A stretch of 64,000 nucleotides of DNA from Tsukamurella pulmonis (GTDB lineage Bacteria > Actinomycetota > Actinomycetes > Mycobacteriales > Mycobacteriaceae), in contig NZ_FNLF01000002.1 of NCBI RefSeq assembly GCF_900103175.1, positions 3,238,136-3,302,135 on the forward strand. Direction: 5' to 3'. Position numbers and translations under genes: made by a program. How positions within the stretch are numbered: position 1 is the stretch's first letter; every line of letters begins with the position of its first letter. The notes beneath the pieces are model-generated. The model saw nothing but the letters and a program-made list of their open reading frames with translations, was not told where the DNA came from and did no database searches. This document shows, one piece after another, positions 53,116 to 63,955 of the stretch.

Positions 53116-53159
53116 AGTGGCGGCACCGGTTCGATCCGGTGCCGCCACTGCGGGTTTTT
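53116..53159 (+). terminator. hairpin with T run between hupB and leuD
   Basis: AGTGGCGGCACCGG and CCGGTGCCGCCACT form a 14-bp stem with a 6-base loop, followed on the plus strand by GCGGG and TTTTT. It lies downstream of leuD on the minus strand and may act in both directions. Confidence 0.7.
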
Positions 53160-53163
53160 CGCG

Positions 53164-53751
53164 CTAGAGAGTCACGGGTTTGTATGCGGGCCTGCGGCTT
53201 TCAAAATCCGCGATGACGTCCGACTGCTGCAGCGTGATGCCGATGTCGTCCAGACCCGCCATCAGGCGGTGTCGGACCGAGTCGTCGATCGTGAAGGGAA
53301 CTACCAAGTCCCCGGCCGTCACCGTCCGGTCCTCGAGGTCGACGGTGATCTCGAGGCCGGGCTCGTTCTCGAGCGCCTTCCAGAGCAGTTCGACGTTCTC
53401 CTGCTCGACGAGCGCCGCGACGAGGCCCGCCTTGCCCGAATTGCCCCGGAAGATGTCGGCGAAGCGCGACGAGATGACCACCCGGAAGCCGTAGTCCATG
53501 AGTGCCCACACGGCGTGCTCGCGCGAGCTGCCCGTGCCGAAATCCGGTCCGGCGACGAGGACGGAACCCTTGTCGTAGGGCGCGGTGTTGAGGATGAAGT
53601 CCGGATCGGCGCGCCAGGCCGAGAACAGCCCGTCCTCGAATCCGGTGCGGGTCACGCGCTTGAGGTAGACGGCGGGGATGATCTGATCGGTGTCGACGTT
53701 GGTGCGCCGCAGCGGCACGCCGATACCGGTGTGGGTGACGATGGCTTCCAT
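53164..53751 (-). CDS. leuD: 3-isopropylmalate dehydratase small subunit
   Basis: This 195-residue protein has [21 protein letters not shown], the [14 protein letters not shown] loop and [14 protein letters not shown], all typical of LeuD. With LeuC it isomerises 2- to 3-isopropylmalate in leucine synthesis. It is 27 bases downstream of leuC in one operon. Confidence 0.97.
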   Translation of the reverse strand: MEAIVTHTGIGVPLRRTNVDTDQIIPAVYLKRVTRTGFEDGLFSAWRADPDFILNTAPYDKGSVLVAGPDFGTGSSREHAVWALMDYGFRVVISSRFADIFRGNSGKAGLVAALVEQENVELLWKALENEPGLEITVDLEDRTVTAGDLVVPFTIDDSVRHRLMAGLDDIGITLQQSDVIADFESRRPAYKPVTL

Positions 53752-53778
53752 GATGTTCTCCTCGGACTGCGGTGGGCG

Positions 53779-55212
53779 CTACGCGCCGGCGACGGGGGCC
53801 AGATCGGCGGGGGCGGAGAGCGTGCCGCGCACGGCCGTGGCGGCGGCCACCGCCGGGGAGACCAGGTGCGTGCGACTGCCCTTGCCCTGCCGCCCCTCGA
53901 AGTTGCGGTTCGACGTGGACGCGGAACGCTCACCGGCGGCAAGCTGATCGGGGTTCATGCCCAGGCACATCGAGCATCCGGCCTGGCGCCACTCGGCGCC
54001 CGCGTCGAGGAAGACCTGCCCGAGGCCCTCCTCCTCGGCCTGCGCGCGCACCCGCATCGATCCGGGAACGACGAGCATGCGCACCCCGTCGGCCACCTTG
54101 CGGCCCCGGAGGATCTCGGCGACGGCGCGCAGGTCCTCGATCCGGCCGTTGGTGCACGAGCCGACGAACACGGCGTCGACGGCGATGTCGCGCAGCGGAG
54201 TGCCCGCCTCGAGGCCCATGTACTGCAGGGCCTTCGCGGCGGTCTCCTTCTCGCCGTCGGAGCCGAACGACTCGGGATCGGGCACCGACGCGCTCAGCGG
54301 CGCACCCTGGCCCGGATTCGTCCCCCAGGTGACGAACGGGGTCAGCGCGCTGCCGTCGATGTCGACCTCGGCGTCGAAAACGGCCCCCTCGTCGGTGCGC
54401 AGGGCGTCCCACGCCTCGATCGCGGCATCCCAGTCGGCACCCTTGGGCGCGTGCTCGCGACCCTCGATGTAGTCGTAGGTGATCCGGTCGGGCGCGATCA
54501 GCCCCGCGCGGGCGCCGGCCTCGATCGACATGTTGCAGATGGTCATCCGCGCCTCCATCGAGAGCTTCTCGATGGCGCTGCCGCGGTACTCGAGGACGTA
54601 GCCCTGGCCGCCGCCGGTGCCGATCTTGGCGATGATCGCCAGGATCAGGTCCTTGGAGGTGACGCCGGGCTGCAACTCGCCGGAGACGTTGATGGCCATG
54701 GTCTTGAAGGGCTTGAGCGCCAGCGTCTGCGTCGCCAGCACGTGCTCGACCTCGGAGGTGCCGATACCCATGGCGATCGCGCCGAAGGCGCCGTGCGTCG
54801 AGGTGTGACTGTCGCCGCACACGACCGTCATGCCGGGCTGGGTGAGCCCGAGCTGCGGTCCCATCACGTGGACGATGCCCTGCTCGCCGTCGCCCATCGA
54901 GTGCAGGCGCACCCCGAACTCGGCGCAGTTGCGGCGCAGCGTCTCCACCTGGAGCCGGGAGACCTCGTCGGCGATGGGCTGGACCAGCGTGTCCGTGGGC
55001 ACGTTGTGGTCCTCGGTGGCGATGGTCAGGTCGGGGCGGCGCACCGGCCGGCCCGCCAGACGCAGCCCGTCGAAGGCCTGCGGACTGGTGACCTCGTGCA
55101 CGAGGTGCAGGTCGATGTAGATGAGGTCGGGCTCGCGCGAGGCGCCCTCGCCCTCCCCCCGGACGACGACGTGCTGGTCCCAGACCTTCTCGGCCATTGT
55201 GCGCGGCTGCAT
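53779..55212 (-). CDS. leuC: 3-isopropylmalate dehydratase large subunit
   Basis: This protein of about 477 residues contains [13 protein letters not shown], the [4Fe-4S] cysteines in [14 protein letters not shown] and [12 protein letters not shown], and [16 protein letters not shown] prefer ATG 55212 ([12 protein letters not shown]), which matches the usual LeuC start; frames are open to ATG 55278 and beyond. It is divergent from the IclR regulator gene. Confidence 0.96.
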   Translation of the reverse strand: MQPRTMAEKVWDQHVVVRGEGEGASREPDLIYIDLHLVHEVTSPQAFDGLRLAGRPVRRPDLTIATEDHNVPTDTLVQPIADEVSRLQVETLRRNCAEFGVRLHSMGDGEQGIVHVMGPQLGLTQPGMTVVCGDSHTSTHGAFGAIAMGIGTSEVEHVLATQTLALKPFKTMAINVSGELQPGVTSKDLILAIIAKIGTGGGQGYVLEYRGSAIEKLSMEARMTICNMSIEAGARAGLIAPDRITYDYIEGREHAPKGADWDAAIEAWDALRTDEGAVFDAEVDIDGSALTPFVTWGTNPGQGAPLSASVPDPESFGSDGEKETAAKALQYMGLEAGTPLRDIAVDAVFVGSCTNGRIEDLRAVAEILRGRKVADGVRMLVVPGSMRVRAQAEEEGLGQVFLDAGAEWRQAGCSMCLGMNPDQLAAGERSASTSNRNFEGRQGKGSRTHLVSPAVAAATAVRGTLSAPADLAPVAGA

Positions 55213-55299
55213 GCTTCCCACCTGCTTCATCATCTTCGCTTCGCCGGCGGGCGCGGGCTGCGCGTTGAATCCCACCATGCGAGAGCCTAGTATCGAACT

Positions 55300-56022
55300 A
55301 TGGGAAAGGATACCGCACTGCCGGACGCCCCCGAAAGCCTCACCCCGGTGAGCGGAATCGGCGTGCTCGACAAGTCCGTCGCCGTGCTGCGCGCGGCCGC
55401 GGCGGAGCCCGCGAGCCTGGCCGACCTGTGCGGCCGCACCGGCCTGCCGCGCGCCACGGCGCACCGGCTTGCCGTCGGGCTCGAACTGCACGGACTGCTC
55501 ACCCGCGACGGCGACGGGCTGTGGCGCCCCGGTTCGGCGCTGCGCGAACTCGCGGCCAGCACCGCGGACGCGCTCGTGGACACCGCCGCGATGGTGCTGC
55601 CCCGGCTCCGCGAGATCACGGGCGAATCGGTCCAGCTCTACCGCCGCGAGGGCGATCACCGCATCTGCGTCGCGGCGGCCGAGCCCCCGTCCGGACTCCG
55701 GGACACCGTACCGGTGGGCTCGCGCCTGCCGATGACCGCCGGATCCGGGGCCAAGGTGCTGGCGGCGTGGGCCGACACCCGGGCGGACTCCTTCTTCACC
55801 GACCGCGCCCTCTCCGAGGTCCGCAAGCGCGGATGGGCGCAGAGCGCCGGCGAACGCGAATCCGGCGTCGCCAGCGTCTCGGCGCCCGTGCGCAATCCGC
55901 GCGGCGAGGTGATCGCCGCGATCTCCGTCTCCGGTCCGATCGATCGCATGGGCCGGCGCCCCGGCGCCCGCTGGGCGGCGGACCTGTTGCAGGCGGCCGA
56001 GGCGCTGCAGCGACGGATCTGA
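55300..56022 (+). CDS. ndgR: IclR family regulator next to leuCD (NdgR type)
   Basis: This 240-residue protein has an N-terminal winged helix ([47 protein letters not shown]) and a C-terminal GAF-like effector domain ([20 protein letters not shown]). Divergent placement against leuCD is conserved in actinobacteria, where NdgR/LeuR regulators control leucine and other amino acid genes. It likely binds in the 87-base intergenic gap. Confidence 0.9.
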   Translation: MGKDTALPDAPESLTPVSGIGVLDKSVAVLRAAAAEPASLADLCGRTGLPRATAHRLAVGLELHGLLTRDGDGLWRPGSALRELAASTADALVDTAAMVLPRLREITGESVQLYRREGDHRICVAAAEPPSGLRDTVPVGSRLPMTAGSGAKVLAAWADTRADSFFTDRALSEVRKRGWAQSAGERESGVASVSAPVRNPRGEVIAAISVSGPIDRMGRRPGARWAADLLQAAEALQRRI

Positions 56023-56023
56023 A

Positions 56024-57151
56024 CTAGGCCTCGCCGCCCACCCGGCAGCGCACGGCGCCGCCGTCCACGACCAGTACGGCCGACACCCGGCTCGTCGTGT
56101 CCGCCATCCGCGCCGCGCGGTGCGCGATGACCGCCTCGGCGACCATCGGCCACACGTCGTGCCGGATCGCGCGACGCACCGAGCGCGCGCCGTAGACCGG
56201 GTCGAAGCCGATCTCCACGAGGTGGGCAGCCACCGCGTCGTCGATGCTCAGATCGACGCCGCGCTTGCGGGCGCGGTCGCCGAACATCTCCAGCTCGTGT
56301 CGCGCGACCTCCACGGCGGTGTCCTCGGAGAGCTCCTCGAACAGCGTCACCTCGTCGATCCGGTTGAGGAACTCGGGATCGAAGAACCGGGCGATCGACT
56401 GCTCGGAGATCCGGTCGAGGCGGCCCTCCAGAATCCGGTCCACCCGCTCTCCCGCCGGTGCGGGCAGCAGCCGGGAGACCGAACGGCCGGCGCGGTGCCA
56501 CGGCCGCTCCTGCTCGGCGCGCAGCTCACGACTGCCGAGGTTGGAGGTCATGAACACCAGGCAGTTGCGGAAGTCGTAGCGCTGCTGGCCGTTCGCGAGC
56601 GTGAGCTGTCCGCGGTCGAGCACGTGCAGGAGCGCGCGCAGCACCGTGGTGTGCGCCTTCTCGACCTCGTCGAAGAGCACGATCCCGGGCATCGAGACGG
56701 TGCCCTCGATACGGTCGCGGTCGAAGACGCTCAGGCCCTCCTTGGATCCCGAGTACCCGGGCGGCGCGCCGGCGAAGGAGGCCGCGTAGTGCTCCTGCGC
56801 CATGGCCGACATGTCCACCTGACAGAAGTCGTCCGGCCCCGTCCGCAGCGCGGAGGCGAGCTGGCGCACGATCTCCGTCTTGCCGGTCCCCGTCGGGCCC
56901 ACCAGCAGGTGGCTGGCGAGCGGACGGGTCTTGTCGGTGAGGCCGGCCTGCACCACGGACAGGGTCTTGAAGATCGATTCGATCGCATGATCCTGCCCGA
57001 AGACGTTGGCGCGCAGCTGCGCCAGGATCCGGGCGGCGTCGACCCTCCCGACGGCCGCCTTGGCGAACTCCTCGTCGGTGGGGCGCGAGGTGGCCTCCCG
57101 GCCGCCGAGGTCGACACCCTCGGCGGCCAGGCGATCGGTGATGAAGGGCAC
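56024..57151 (-). CDS. amiB: ClpB-like AAA+ protein of the amidase operon (AmiB)
   Basis: This 375-residue protein is a single AAA+ module of the Clp D2 type: [22 protein letters not shown], Walker [15 protein letters not shown] near residue 87, Walker [17 protein letters not shown], sensor 1 [12 protein letters not shown], arginine-finger region [19 protein letters not shown], and sensor 2 [16 protein letters not shown] ClpB-like AmiB of this size occurs in the Pseudomonas aeruginosa amidase operon (amiEBCRS). It starts only 3 bases after the amiE stop, so it is co-transcribed. The role may be assembly or refolding of the amidase. Confidence 0.88.
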   Translation of the reverse strand: MPFITDRLAAEGVDLGGREATSRPTDEEFAKAAVGRVDAARILAQLRANVFGQDHAIESIFKTLSVVQAGLTDKTRPLASHLLVGPTGTGKTEIVRQLASALRTGPDDFCQVDMSAMAQEHYAASFAGAPPGYSGSKEGLSVFDRDRIEGTVSMPGIVLFDEVEKAHTTVLRALLHVLDRGQLTLANGQQRYDFRNCLVFMTSNLGSRELRAEQERPWHRAGRSVSRLLPAPAGERVDRILEGRLDRISEQSIARFFDPEFLNRIDEVTLFEELSEDTAVEVARHELEMFGDRARKRGVDLSIDDAVAAHLVEIGFDPVYGARSVRRAIRHDVWPMVAEAVIAHRAARMADTTSRVSAVLVVDGGAVRCRVGGEA

Positions 57152-57154
57152 GGT

Positions 57155-58192
57155 CTACGCCTCGCGGGTCTTCTCGGTGGGGATGGTGCCGACGGGGCAC
57201 TCCGCGACGCCGATGGTGTCGCGCGTGAAGGATTCGACCTGCTCGCGGGCGGCCTCGGCGTCGGTGACCCACAGCTTGTAGAAGTCGAAGGGGCATTCGG
57301 CGACACCCTTGTCGCCCTCGCCCGCGGCGTGGATCCCCGTGTACCCACGGTGGAGGATCTTGAAAAGGTGGTTCTGCGACTGGTCGTGCTTGCGGGCGTC
57401 GCGGATCGTCGAGACGGAGAGCTGCGCGTACTGGATGCCGTACTCCTCCTCCCCCGTCTCGCCGAGGGTGCGGCCGTCGAAGCCGATGATCGACGAGTGG
57501 CCGAAGTAGGAGTAGACGCCGTCGAATCCGGCCGCGTTGGCGACGGCGACGTAGACGTTGTTGGCCCACGCCATGGCTTTCGCCATGAGCACCTGCTGCT
57601 CCTTGGACGGGTACATGTAGCCCTGGCAGCGCACGACGAGCTCGGCGCCCTTCATGGCGCAGTCGCGCCAGATCTCCGGGTAGTTGCCGTCGTCGCAGAC
57701 GATCAGCGAGACCTTGAGCCCCTTGGGACCGTCGACGACGTACGTCGAGCTGCCCGGATACCAGCCCTCGATCGGGGCCCAGGGGATGATCTTGCGGTAC
57801 TTCTGGACGATCTCGCCCTGATCGTTGATGAGGATCAACGTGTTGTACGGCGGCTTGTTCGGGTGATCCTCGTGCTGCTCGCCGGTGATCGAGAAGACGC
57901 CCCAGGTGCCCGCCTTGCGGCAGGCGTCCGAGAAGATCTTCGTCTCCTCGCCCGGGATCGCGGCGGCGGTGGCGTACATCTCGTCGGGGTCGTACATGAT
58001 GCCCTGCGTCGAGTACTCGGGGAAGACCACGAGGTCCATCCCCGGCAGGCCGGCCTTCATGCCGACGATCATCTCGGCGATCTTGTGACAGTTCTCGATG
58101 ACGCCGGCGCGGTCGTGCAGCCGGGGCATCTTGTAGTTGACGACGGCGACGCCGACGGTGTCCGGGCTCGAGGAGATGTCTCCGTGACGCAT
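57155..58192 (-). CDS. amiE: aliphatic amidase
   Basis: This 345-residue nitrilase-superfamily enzyme has the catalytic triad at the classical positions: Glu59 (VVFPEYST), Lys134 (QKYRKIIPW) and Cys166 ([14 protein letters not shown]). It hydrolyses short amides such as acetamide to acid and ammonia in the cytosol. It lies between amiS and amiB in one operon. Confidence 0.97.
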   Translation of the reverse strand: MRHGDISSSPDTVGVAVVNYKMPRLHDRAGVIENCHKIAEMIVGMKAGLPGMDLVVFPEYSTQGIMYDPDEMYATAAAIPGEETKIFSDACRKAGTWGVFSITGEQHEDHPNKPPYNTLILINDQGEIVQKYRKIIPWAPIEGWYPGSSTYVVDGPKGLKVSLIVCDDGNYPEIWRDCAMKGAELVVRCQGYMYPSKEQQVLMAKAMAWANNVYVAVANAAGFDGVYSYFGHSSIIGFDGRTLGETGEEEYGIQYAQLSVSTIRDARKHDQSQNHLFKILHRGYTGIHAAGEGDKGVAECPFDFYKLWVTDAEAAREQVESFTRDTIGVAECPVGTIPTEKTREA

Positions 58193-58223
58193 GGTGGAAC
58201 CTTTCGTTGAGGTGGTTTGCGGG

Positions 58224-58838
58224 TCAGACGGTTGCGGGGACGGGGGCCGGCAGCTTCGGCAGCGCTTTGGCGGCCATGGCGCTGAGCACCAGGAGGGCGA
58301 CCGCGATCACCGCGGCGCCCACGGCGGCGGAGGTGCTGGTGGGCCAGGCGCCCCGCCAGATGAGGAGCGCGGGAACAGTGCAGGTCAGATGCGATCCGAT
58401 GAGGATCAGCCAGCCGGTGAAGGGCATCAGCGCGGTCATGCCGCGGGCCAGGATGAGGAAGAACAGCAGCCACATCACGGCCCAGACGAACCAGACGACG
58501 CCGAGCACGGGATCGGCGGCGAACGAGAACGCGCCGAACACGATCGCCATGGCGGCCACGAAGATCGAGTACCAGCCGAGGCCCCGGCCGTCGTTGCCCA
58601 TGAGGTTGTTCACGCCCACGTAGAGGTAGGTGAAACCGAAGAGGTAGCTCGAGCCCGCCCCGAAGATCCCGTTCAGGTCGCCGTCGGCGGCGACGACCGC
58701 GAGCGTGGGCAGCACGACCTGCATCGCGCCCACGAAGAGGTTGAAGACACCGGCCTCGCGGGCGGAGATCGCCCCGAGGAACCAGGCCCCGTTGACGAAG
58801 AGAACGGCTCCGACGAACAGCAGTCCGATGGTGGTCAT
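58224..58838 (-). CDS. amiS: AmiS/UreI family amide/urea channel
   Basis: This 204-residue protein with six or seven predicted TM segments starts [18 protein letters not shown] and contains [20 protein letters not shown], typical of AmiS/UreI. It is a channel for short amides or urea. It is the first gene of the amiS-amiE-amiB operon, with an imperfect inverted repeat 17 bases upstream of its start (58855-58889). Confidence 0.94.
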   Translation of the reverse strand: MTTIGLLFVGAVLFVNGAWFLGAISAREAGVFNLFVGAMQVVLPTLAVVAADGDLNGIFGAGSSYLFGFTYLYVGVNNLMGNDGRGLGWYSIFVAAMAIVFGAFSFAADPVLGVVWFVWAVMWLLFFLILARGMTALMPFTGWLILIGSHLTCTVPALLIWRGAWPTSTSAAVGAAVIAVALLVLSAMAAKALPKLPAPVPATV

Positions 58839-58854
58839 GTGGCGACTCCCGATT

Positions 58855-58889
58855 TATTACCGATTCGGCACTATCTCTGATCGGTAGTA
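58855..58889. promoter_or_regulatory. inverted-repeat operator upstream of amiS
   Basis: TATTACCGAT (58855-58864) and ATCGGTAGTA (58880-58889) are inverted copies (9 of 10 matching). They are a candidate binding site for the neighbouring MarR regulator. Confidence 0.5.
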
Positions 58890-58944
58890 TTCGCGGGTCG
58901 ACGGGAACGCGCAGCGGATTCGGGGAAAAAGCTGGCGGGAGCCG

Positions 58945-59325
58945 CTACGAGAGCCGCAGGACCAGGGACTGCCAGACCTCGCGGCCGGTGTCCGAGAGCG
59001 TCAACAGGACGCTGCGGCGGTCCCCCGGGGCGGGGCGGCGATAGGCGAGATTGCGCTCGACGAGGCGGTCCACCAGGCGCGTGGTGGACGACGGCGTGGT
59101 GCCGGTGCGTGCCGCGAGCTCTCCGACGGTGGCCCCCTCCACGGCGGCCAGGAGCCGGAGCGCGCGGAAGTGCTCGACGGTGAGATCGTGTTCCGCGAGA
59201 GCGGGGAGGAGGACTCTCATGACCAGATCGTCGGCCTCGCAGACGGCCGCGAAAGCGGTGCGCTCCGACGCCTCCCGCACATCCGCGCTGCCGTCCATGC
59301 CCGCCCCGATCTTCGACTGTGTCAT
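58945..59325 (-). CDS. MarR family regulator of the amidase locus
   Basis: This 126-residue protein has the winged-helix pattern LTVEHFRALRLLAAVEGATVGELAARTGTTPSSTTRLVDRLVERNLAYRRPAPGDRRSVLLTLSDTGRE. In Mycobacterium smegmatis a small regulator of this kind (AmiA) controls acetamidase expression. It lies upstream of and co-directional with amiS and divergent from amiC. It is somewhat short at the C-terminus for a MarR protein. Confidence 0.88.
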   Translation of the reverse strand: MTQSKIGAGMDGSADVREASERTAFAAVCEADDLVMRVLLPALAEHDLTVEHFRALRLLAAVEGATVGELAARTGTTPSSTTRLVDRLVERNLAYRRPAPGDRRSVLLTLSDTGREVWQSLVLRLS

Positions 59326-59435
59326 CGCAATCCGCGATCACTGTAGCGCGTTCCGGCGCGGGCGCGGGCGGCCTCCGCGTAAGCTCGGCCGCACACCCGG
59401 TCCGTAGTGCAGGACTGTCAGACGAGCGGACGTCC

Positions 59436-60482
59436 ATGAGCGAGTACACCGTTGGGTTGCTGTACCCCCGGCGTGGCCCGGCAGGGCTGTTCGGCCCGTC
59501 GTGCCTGAGCTGCACGACGCTCGCCGCCGACGACATCAACGCGCGCGGCGGCATCCTCGGCCGCGAGTTGGCCGTGCGGCCGATCGATTCCGCCACCGGC
59601 GTCGCGAACGTCACCCACGAGGTCGAAACCCTGCTGGCCGCGGGCGAGATCGATGCGATCGTGGGCTGGCACACCTCGGACGTGCGGCGCGCGCTCTCCG
59701 CCCGCCTGGATCTGCGCGTGCCGTACGTCTACACGGCCCTCTACGAGGGCGGCGAGTCGACGGCAGGCGTCTTCCTCACGGGAGAGACGCCGGAGGACCA
59801 GATCCGCCCCGCCCTGCAGTGGCTGCGCCGCGAACGCGGGCTGCGCCGGTGGTGGATCGTCGGCAGCGACTACCTCTGGGCGCGCGACAGCGCCAAGGCC
59901 TGTGTGCGCTTCGCGCGCGGCCTCGGCGACGACCTCGTCGGTGCCCGGTTCGTCCCCGTCGGCACCCAGGACTTCTCCGCCGTGATCGCCGACATCGCGC
60001 GGTCCGACGCGGACGGGGTGCTGATGCTGCTGCTCGGGCAGGACGCGGTCGAGTTCAACCGGGCCTTCGCCGCGGCCGGGCTCGACGACGGGCTGGTGCG
60101 CTATTCGCCGCTCATGGACGAGCACATGCTGATGGCCTCGGGCCCGGACGCCACGCGCGACCTTTTCGCCTCGGCCGGCTACTTCGACTCGGTGGTGACG
60201 TCCGAGTCGATGGAGTTCGGCGCCCGCTACTTCGGCCGCTTCGGCCCCGACGCCTGCACGCCGACCTCGATGGGCGAATCCTGTTTCGAGGGCATGCTCC
60301 TACTCGAATCCCTGCTCTCGACGGTGCGCAGCACGGACGTCCGCGACATCATGGCGGGCGTGGGCGGCGTGCACTACGAGGGGGCGCGGGGCGACATGGC
60401 GCTGCGCGACGGGCACGCGCACCAGCGCATGTATCTGGCGCGCGCGGAGGGCTGCGATTTCGACGTCATCGGCCAACTCTGA
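59436..60482 (+). CDS. amiC: AmiC-like amide-sensing periplasmic-binding-fold protein (cytoplasmic)
   Basis: This 348-residue type I periplasmic-binding fold starts directly at SEYTVGLLYPRRGPAGLFGPSCLSC with no signal peptide, as in the cytosolic sensor AmiC. Motifs include AADDINARGGILGRELAVRPID, WHTSDVRRAL, PEDQIRPALQWL and GADGVLMLLLGQD-like strands. AmiC binds amides and relays induction to a regulator. It is divergent from the MarR gene, so the regulator and sensor flank one promoter region. Confidence 0.88.
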   Translation: MSEYTVGLLYPRRGPAGLFGPSCLSCTTLAADDINARGGILGRELAVRPIDSATGVANVTHEVETLLAAGEIDAIVGWHTSDVRRALSARLDLRVPYVYTALYEGGESTAGVFLTGETPEDQIRPALQWLRRERGLRRWWIVGSDYLWARDSAKACVRFARGLGDDLVGARFVPVGTQDFSAVIADIARSDADGVLMLLLGQDAVEFNRAFAAAGLDDGLVRYSPLMDEHMLMASGPDATRDLFASAGYFDSVVTSESMEFGARYFGRFGPDACTPTSMGESCFEGMLLLESLLSTVRSTDVRDIMAGVGGVHYEGARGDMALRDGHAHQRMYLARAEGCDFDVIGQL

Positions 60483-60616
60483 CGGTGCGCCGGCCCGGGC
60501 AGGGCCGCCGCGAGGCGGAGTGCGCCCGCGTACGCACGATCGGCGTGGGTCCGGCGGTCCGGTGCGGGGCAGGACCCACGCGCCATTCCGTCCGTGACCG
60601 GAGCACGGAAACGACG

Positions 60617-60644
60617 AAGGCCCGGATCAGAAGATCCGGGCCTT
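60617..60644. terminator. hairpin between amiC and the tRNA genes
   Basis: AAGGCCCGGATC and GATCCGGGCCTT form a perfect 12-bp stem with a 4-base loop just past the tRNA-Glu 3' end (minus strand). Confidence 0.75.
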
Positions 60645-60650
60645 GCGCTG

Positions 60651-60723
60651 TACCCCCGATGGGATTCGAACCCACGCTACCGCCGTGAGAGGGCGGCGTC
60701 CTAGGCCGCTAGACGACGGGGGC
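60651..60723 (-). tRNA. tRNA-Glu (CTC)
   Basis: The 73-nt cloverleaf has acceptor GCCCCCG, D-arm with CTAGCGGCCTAGGA, anticodon loop CTCTCAC (CTC), T-loop GGTTCGAATCC and discriminator A. It is the first of two copies. Confidence 0.95.
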
Positions 60724-60791
60724 TAGAACTGTTCGCCGACGCGCCGAAACGCCTCAGCAGTGCGATGAAGATAGCACATCTGCATCGTACG

Positions 60792-60864
60792 TACCCCCGA
60801 TGGGATTCGAACCCACGCTACCGCCGTGAGAGGGCGGCGTCCTAGGCCGCTAGACGACGGGGGC
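60792..60864 (-). tRNA. tRNA-Glu (CTC), second copy
   Basis: Identical in sequence to 60651-60723. Confidence 0.95.
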
Positions 60865-60902
60865 TAGGACTGCGCCCTCCGCGAACGGAGGGCGCTGTCA
60901 CG

Positions 60903-60974
60903 CTGGCCTACCAGGACTCGAACCTAGAATGGCTGAACCAGAATCAGCTGTGTTGCCAATTACACCATAGGCCA
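60903..60974 (-). tRNA. tRNA-Gln (CTG)
   Basis: The 72-nt cloverleaf has acceptor TGGCCTA, anticodon loop TTCTGGT (CTG), T-loop AGGTTCGAGTCCT and discriminator G. Confidence 0.93.
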
Positions 60975-61066
60975 ATGACTCTCGCCGAGATCGTTTCCGA
61001 CCTCGTTTTGAGCCGCGATCCAGCTTACCCAGCCGCACTGGGAACACCAAATCGCCAGGTCATCCC

Positions 61067-62587
61067 CTACTGCGGGGCGCCACCGTCGGCCGGCACGAGG
61101 GCGCGCGCGGCCGCGAGGCGCCCCAGGGTGCGCTCGCGCCCCAGCAGCTCCAGCGACTCGAACAGCGGCGGGCTGATGGGCGAGCCGGTGACACCCACGC
61201 GGATCGGCGCGTAGGCCTTGCGGGGCTTGAGCTCCAGCTCGTCGATGAGCCGGCCCTTGAGCGCACCCTCGATCGCCTCGGTGGTCCAGTCCGTGAGGCC
61301 CTCGAGCGCGGCGATGCTCTCGTCGAGCACCTGGCCGGCATCGGCCTTGATGTTCTTGGAAGCCGCGGCGGGATCGACGGCGAAGTCGGCCTCGTCGACG
61401 TAGAGGAACTTCAGCAGGTCCCACGCGTCGGAGAGCACCACGATGCGGGTCTGCACCAGCTCGGCGGCGGTCGCGAACTCCGGACCGAGGCGCGCACCGT
61501 CGACGAAGCCCCGCTCGACGAGGAAGGCCCGCAGGCGCCCCTCGAAGTCCTCCGGGGTGAGCAGGCGGATGTGCTCGGCGTTGATCGCGTCGGCCTTCTT
61601 CTGGTCGAAGCGGGCCGGGTTGGAGTTCACCCGGTGCACGTCGAAGGCGGCGATCATCTCGTCGAGGCTGAAGACGTCGTTGTCCGCGGAGATGCCCCAG
61701 CCGAGCAGCGCGAGGTAGTTGAGCAGACCCTCGGGGATGAAGCCGCGGTCGCGGTGGTGGAAGAGGTTCGACTCGGGGTCGCGCTTGGAGAGCTTCTTGT
61801 TGCCCTCCCCCATCACGAACGGGAGGTGCCCGAACTCGGGGGTGCGCTCGGCGACGCCGATCGCCTCCAGCGCCTCGTAGAGGGCGATCTGACGGGGCGT
61901 GGAGCTGAGCAGGTCCTCGCCGCGCAGCACGTGCGTGATCTTCATCATCGCGTCGTCGACGGGGTTGACCAGGGTGTAGAGCGGGTCGCCGTTCGCGCGG
62001 GTGAGGGCGAAGTCCGGCACGCTGCCCGCGGCGAAGGTGGTCTCGCCGCGCACCATGTCGTTCCAGGTGAAGTCGTGGTCGGGCATGCGCAGGCGCACGA
62101 CGGGGCTGCGCCCCTCGGCGAGGAAGGCGGCCTTCTGCTCGTCGGTGAGGTCGCGGTCGAAGTTGTCGTAGCCCAGCTTCGGGTTGCGGCCGGCGGCGAC
62201 GTGCCGCGCCTCCACCTCCTCCGGGGTCGAGAAGGCCTCGTAGGCGTGGCCGCCCTCGACGAGCCGCCGCACCACGTCCAGGTGCAGGTCCTTGCGCTCG
62301 GACTGGCGGTAGGGGCCGTACGGACCGCCCACCTCGGGCCCCTCGTCCCAGTCGAGCCCGAGCCACCGCAGCGATTCGAGGATCGCGGCGTAGCTCTCCT
62401 CGCTGTCGCGGGCGGCGTCGGTGTCCTCGATGCGGAAGACGAAGGTGCCGCCCGTATGGCGCGCGTGCGCGAAGTTGAACAGTGCGGTGCGCACCATGCC
62501 CACGTGCGGGGTACCGGTGGGCGACGGGCAGAAGCGCACGCGGACGGCGTGGTCGGCGGGGTTCGCGGGGAGCTCAGTCACGTCCAC
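61067..62587 (-). CDS. gltX: glutamyl-tRNA synthetase
   Basis: This 506-residue class I synthetase has the HIGH-type motif [19 protein letters not shown] and KMSKS-type [17 protein letters not shown], plus [14 protein letters not shown]. It charges tRNA-Glu, and in actinobacteria lacking GlnRS also tRNA-Gln for GatCAB amidation. The two tRNA-Glu and one tRNA-Gln genes lie just downstream on the same strand. GTG start at 62587. Confidence 0.97.
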   Translation of the reverse strand: MDVTELPANPADHAVRVRFCPSPTGTPHVGMVRTALFNFAHARHTGGTFVFRIEDTDAARDSEESYAAILESLRWLGLDWDEGPEVGGPYGPYRQSERKDLHLDVVRRLVEGGHAYEAFSTPEEVEARHVAAGRNPKLGYDNFDRDLTDEQKAAFLAEGRSPVVRLRMPDHDFTWNDMVRGETTFAAGSVPDFALTRANGDPLYTLVNPVDDAMMKITHVLRGEDLLSSTPRQIALYEALEAIGVAERTPEFGHLPFVMGEGNKKLSKRDPESNLFHHRDRGFIPEGLLNYLALLGWGISADNDVFSLDEMIAAFDVHRVNSNPARFDQKKADAINAEHIRLLTPEDFEGRLRAFLVERGFVDGARLGPEFATAAELVQTRIVVLSDAWDLLKFLYVDEADFAVDPAAASKNIKADAGQVLDESIAALEGLTDWTTEAIEGALKGRLIDELELKPRKAYAPIRVGVTGSPISPPLFESLELLGRERTLGRLAAARALVPADGGAPQ

Positions 62588-62631
62588 CAGGGTAGTCGGC
62601 GCACGAGCGGCGACCGGCCTAGCCTCGGGGC

Positions 62632-63954
62632 ATGGTCGAACCCCTCGCCGTCACGGAGTCGGGTGCCGTGCGCGGCACCGTCGCTCACGGGATCGCCGCC
62701 TTCCGCGGCATCCCCTACGCCGCACCGCCCGTCGGCCCCGGACGCTTCGCCCCGCCGCGCCCGCCGGAGCCGTGGTCACTCCTCGACGGTGCGCGCCCGG
62801 GACCGTCGGCGCCGCAGGGGCCGTCGCGTCTCGAGGCCGTGATGGGACGGCGCGCGCCCGACTGGGACGAAGCCGGATGCCTCACCCTGAACGTGTGGGC
62901 CCCGGACGGCGACACCACCGGCGTCCCCGTCCTGCTGTGGTTCCACGGGGGCGGGTTCACGAGCGGCAGTGGCGGTTGGGACTGGTACGACGGTGCGCGG
63001 CTCGCCGCAGCGGGCGGGATCGTGGTGGTCACGGCGAACTACCGTCTCGGGCCGCTCGGCTACGCGCGGCTGGGGCTGCCGGACGGGGACGACCTCGGCG
63101 TCCGCGACCAGGCGTGCGCGCTGGCGTGGGTGGCGCGCAACATCGCCGCGTTCGGAGGCGACCCGGCGCGGATCACGGTGGGCGGTCAGTCGGCCGGGGC
63201 GTACTCGGCGCTCCACCTCGCCCTGTCCCCCGAGACCGGCTCCCTGGTGCACGGCGTCCTGGCGCAGAGCGGGCCGTTCGGGCTGCCGCCGCAGGAACCC
63301 GACGAGGCCGCGACGCGGAGCGACCGGCTCCGCGTCCTCGCCGGCGCCGACGATGCGGCGGCCCTACGCGCGCTGCCGGCCGAGCGGCTCCTCGCGGCGT
63401 ACGGCGCCCTGGCGGCGGAGATCTCAGAACCGGGCGCGCTCGCGCCCCCGCTGTATCCCGCGCTCGGCGGATTCGGGACCGAGCGCCCCTGGCAGGAGCG
63501 TCTCGCGACGCTCGACGGCAAGCCGTTGCTGATCGGGACGGCGCGCGACGAGATGACGGCCTTCGTCGCCTTCGACCCGCGGTTCGCGCGCGATCCGGAA
63601 CACGAGCACACACTGAGCGAGCAGGTGTTCGGCGCCGGGTCGCGGGAGATCGCCGATCGGCACGCGGAGGCCGGGAATCCGGTGTACGCCTACCGGTTCG
63701 ACCGCGTCCCCGCGGACGATCCGTCGGGCCTGGGCGCGACGCACTGCGCCGAGCTGCCGTTCGTGTTCGACGCGCTGGATGCCTACCGGGATGCGCCGAT
63801 GCTGGGCCCCGTCGACGGCGTGGACCGCGCGCTCGCGCGCGGGATGTGCCGCGCCGTAGCGGGGTTCGTCGCCACCGGCCGGCCCGACGACGCGGCCTGG
63901 ACCGCCTATCGGGCCGGCGAACCGGAGACGGTTCGCGTGATCGACCGCGCCTGA
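62632..63954 (+). CDS. type B carboxylesterase
   Basis: This 440-residue alpha/beta-hydrolase has oxyanion-hole residues in [25 protein letters not shown], the nucleophile Ser in [13 protein letters not shown] (about residue 188) and the catalytic His in [12 protein letters not shown] near residue 370. It is shorter than typical type B esterases (about 500 residues), mainly in the C-terminal half. Substrate unknown. It is divergent from gltX. Confidence 0.9.
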   Translation: MVEPLAVTESGAVRGTVAHGIAAFRGIPYAAPPVGPGRFAPPRPPEPWSLLDGARPGPSAPQGPSRLEAVMGRRAPDWDEAGCLTLNVWAPDGDTTGVPVLLWFHGGGFTSGSGGWDWYDGARLAAAGGIVVVTANYRLGPLGYARLGLPDGDDLGVRDQACALAWVARNIAAFGGDPARITVGGQSAGAYSALHLALSPETGSLVHGVLAQSGPFGLPPQEPDEAATRSDRLRVLAGADDAAALRALPAERLLAAYGALAAEISEPGALAPPLYPALGGFGTERPWQERLATLDGKPLLIGTARDEMTAFVAFDPRFARDPEHEHTLSEQVFGAGSREIADRHAEAGNPVYAYRFDRVPADDPSGLGATHCAELPFVFDALDAYRDAPMLGPVDGVDRALARGMCRAVAGFVATGRPDDAAWTAYRAGEPETVRVIDRA

Positions 63955-63955
63955 G

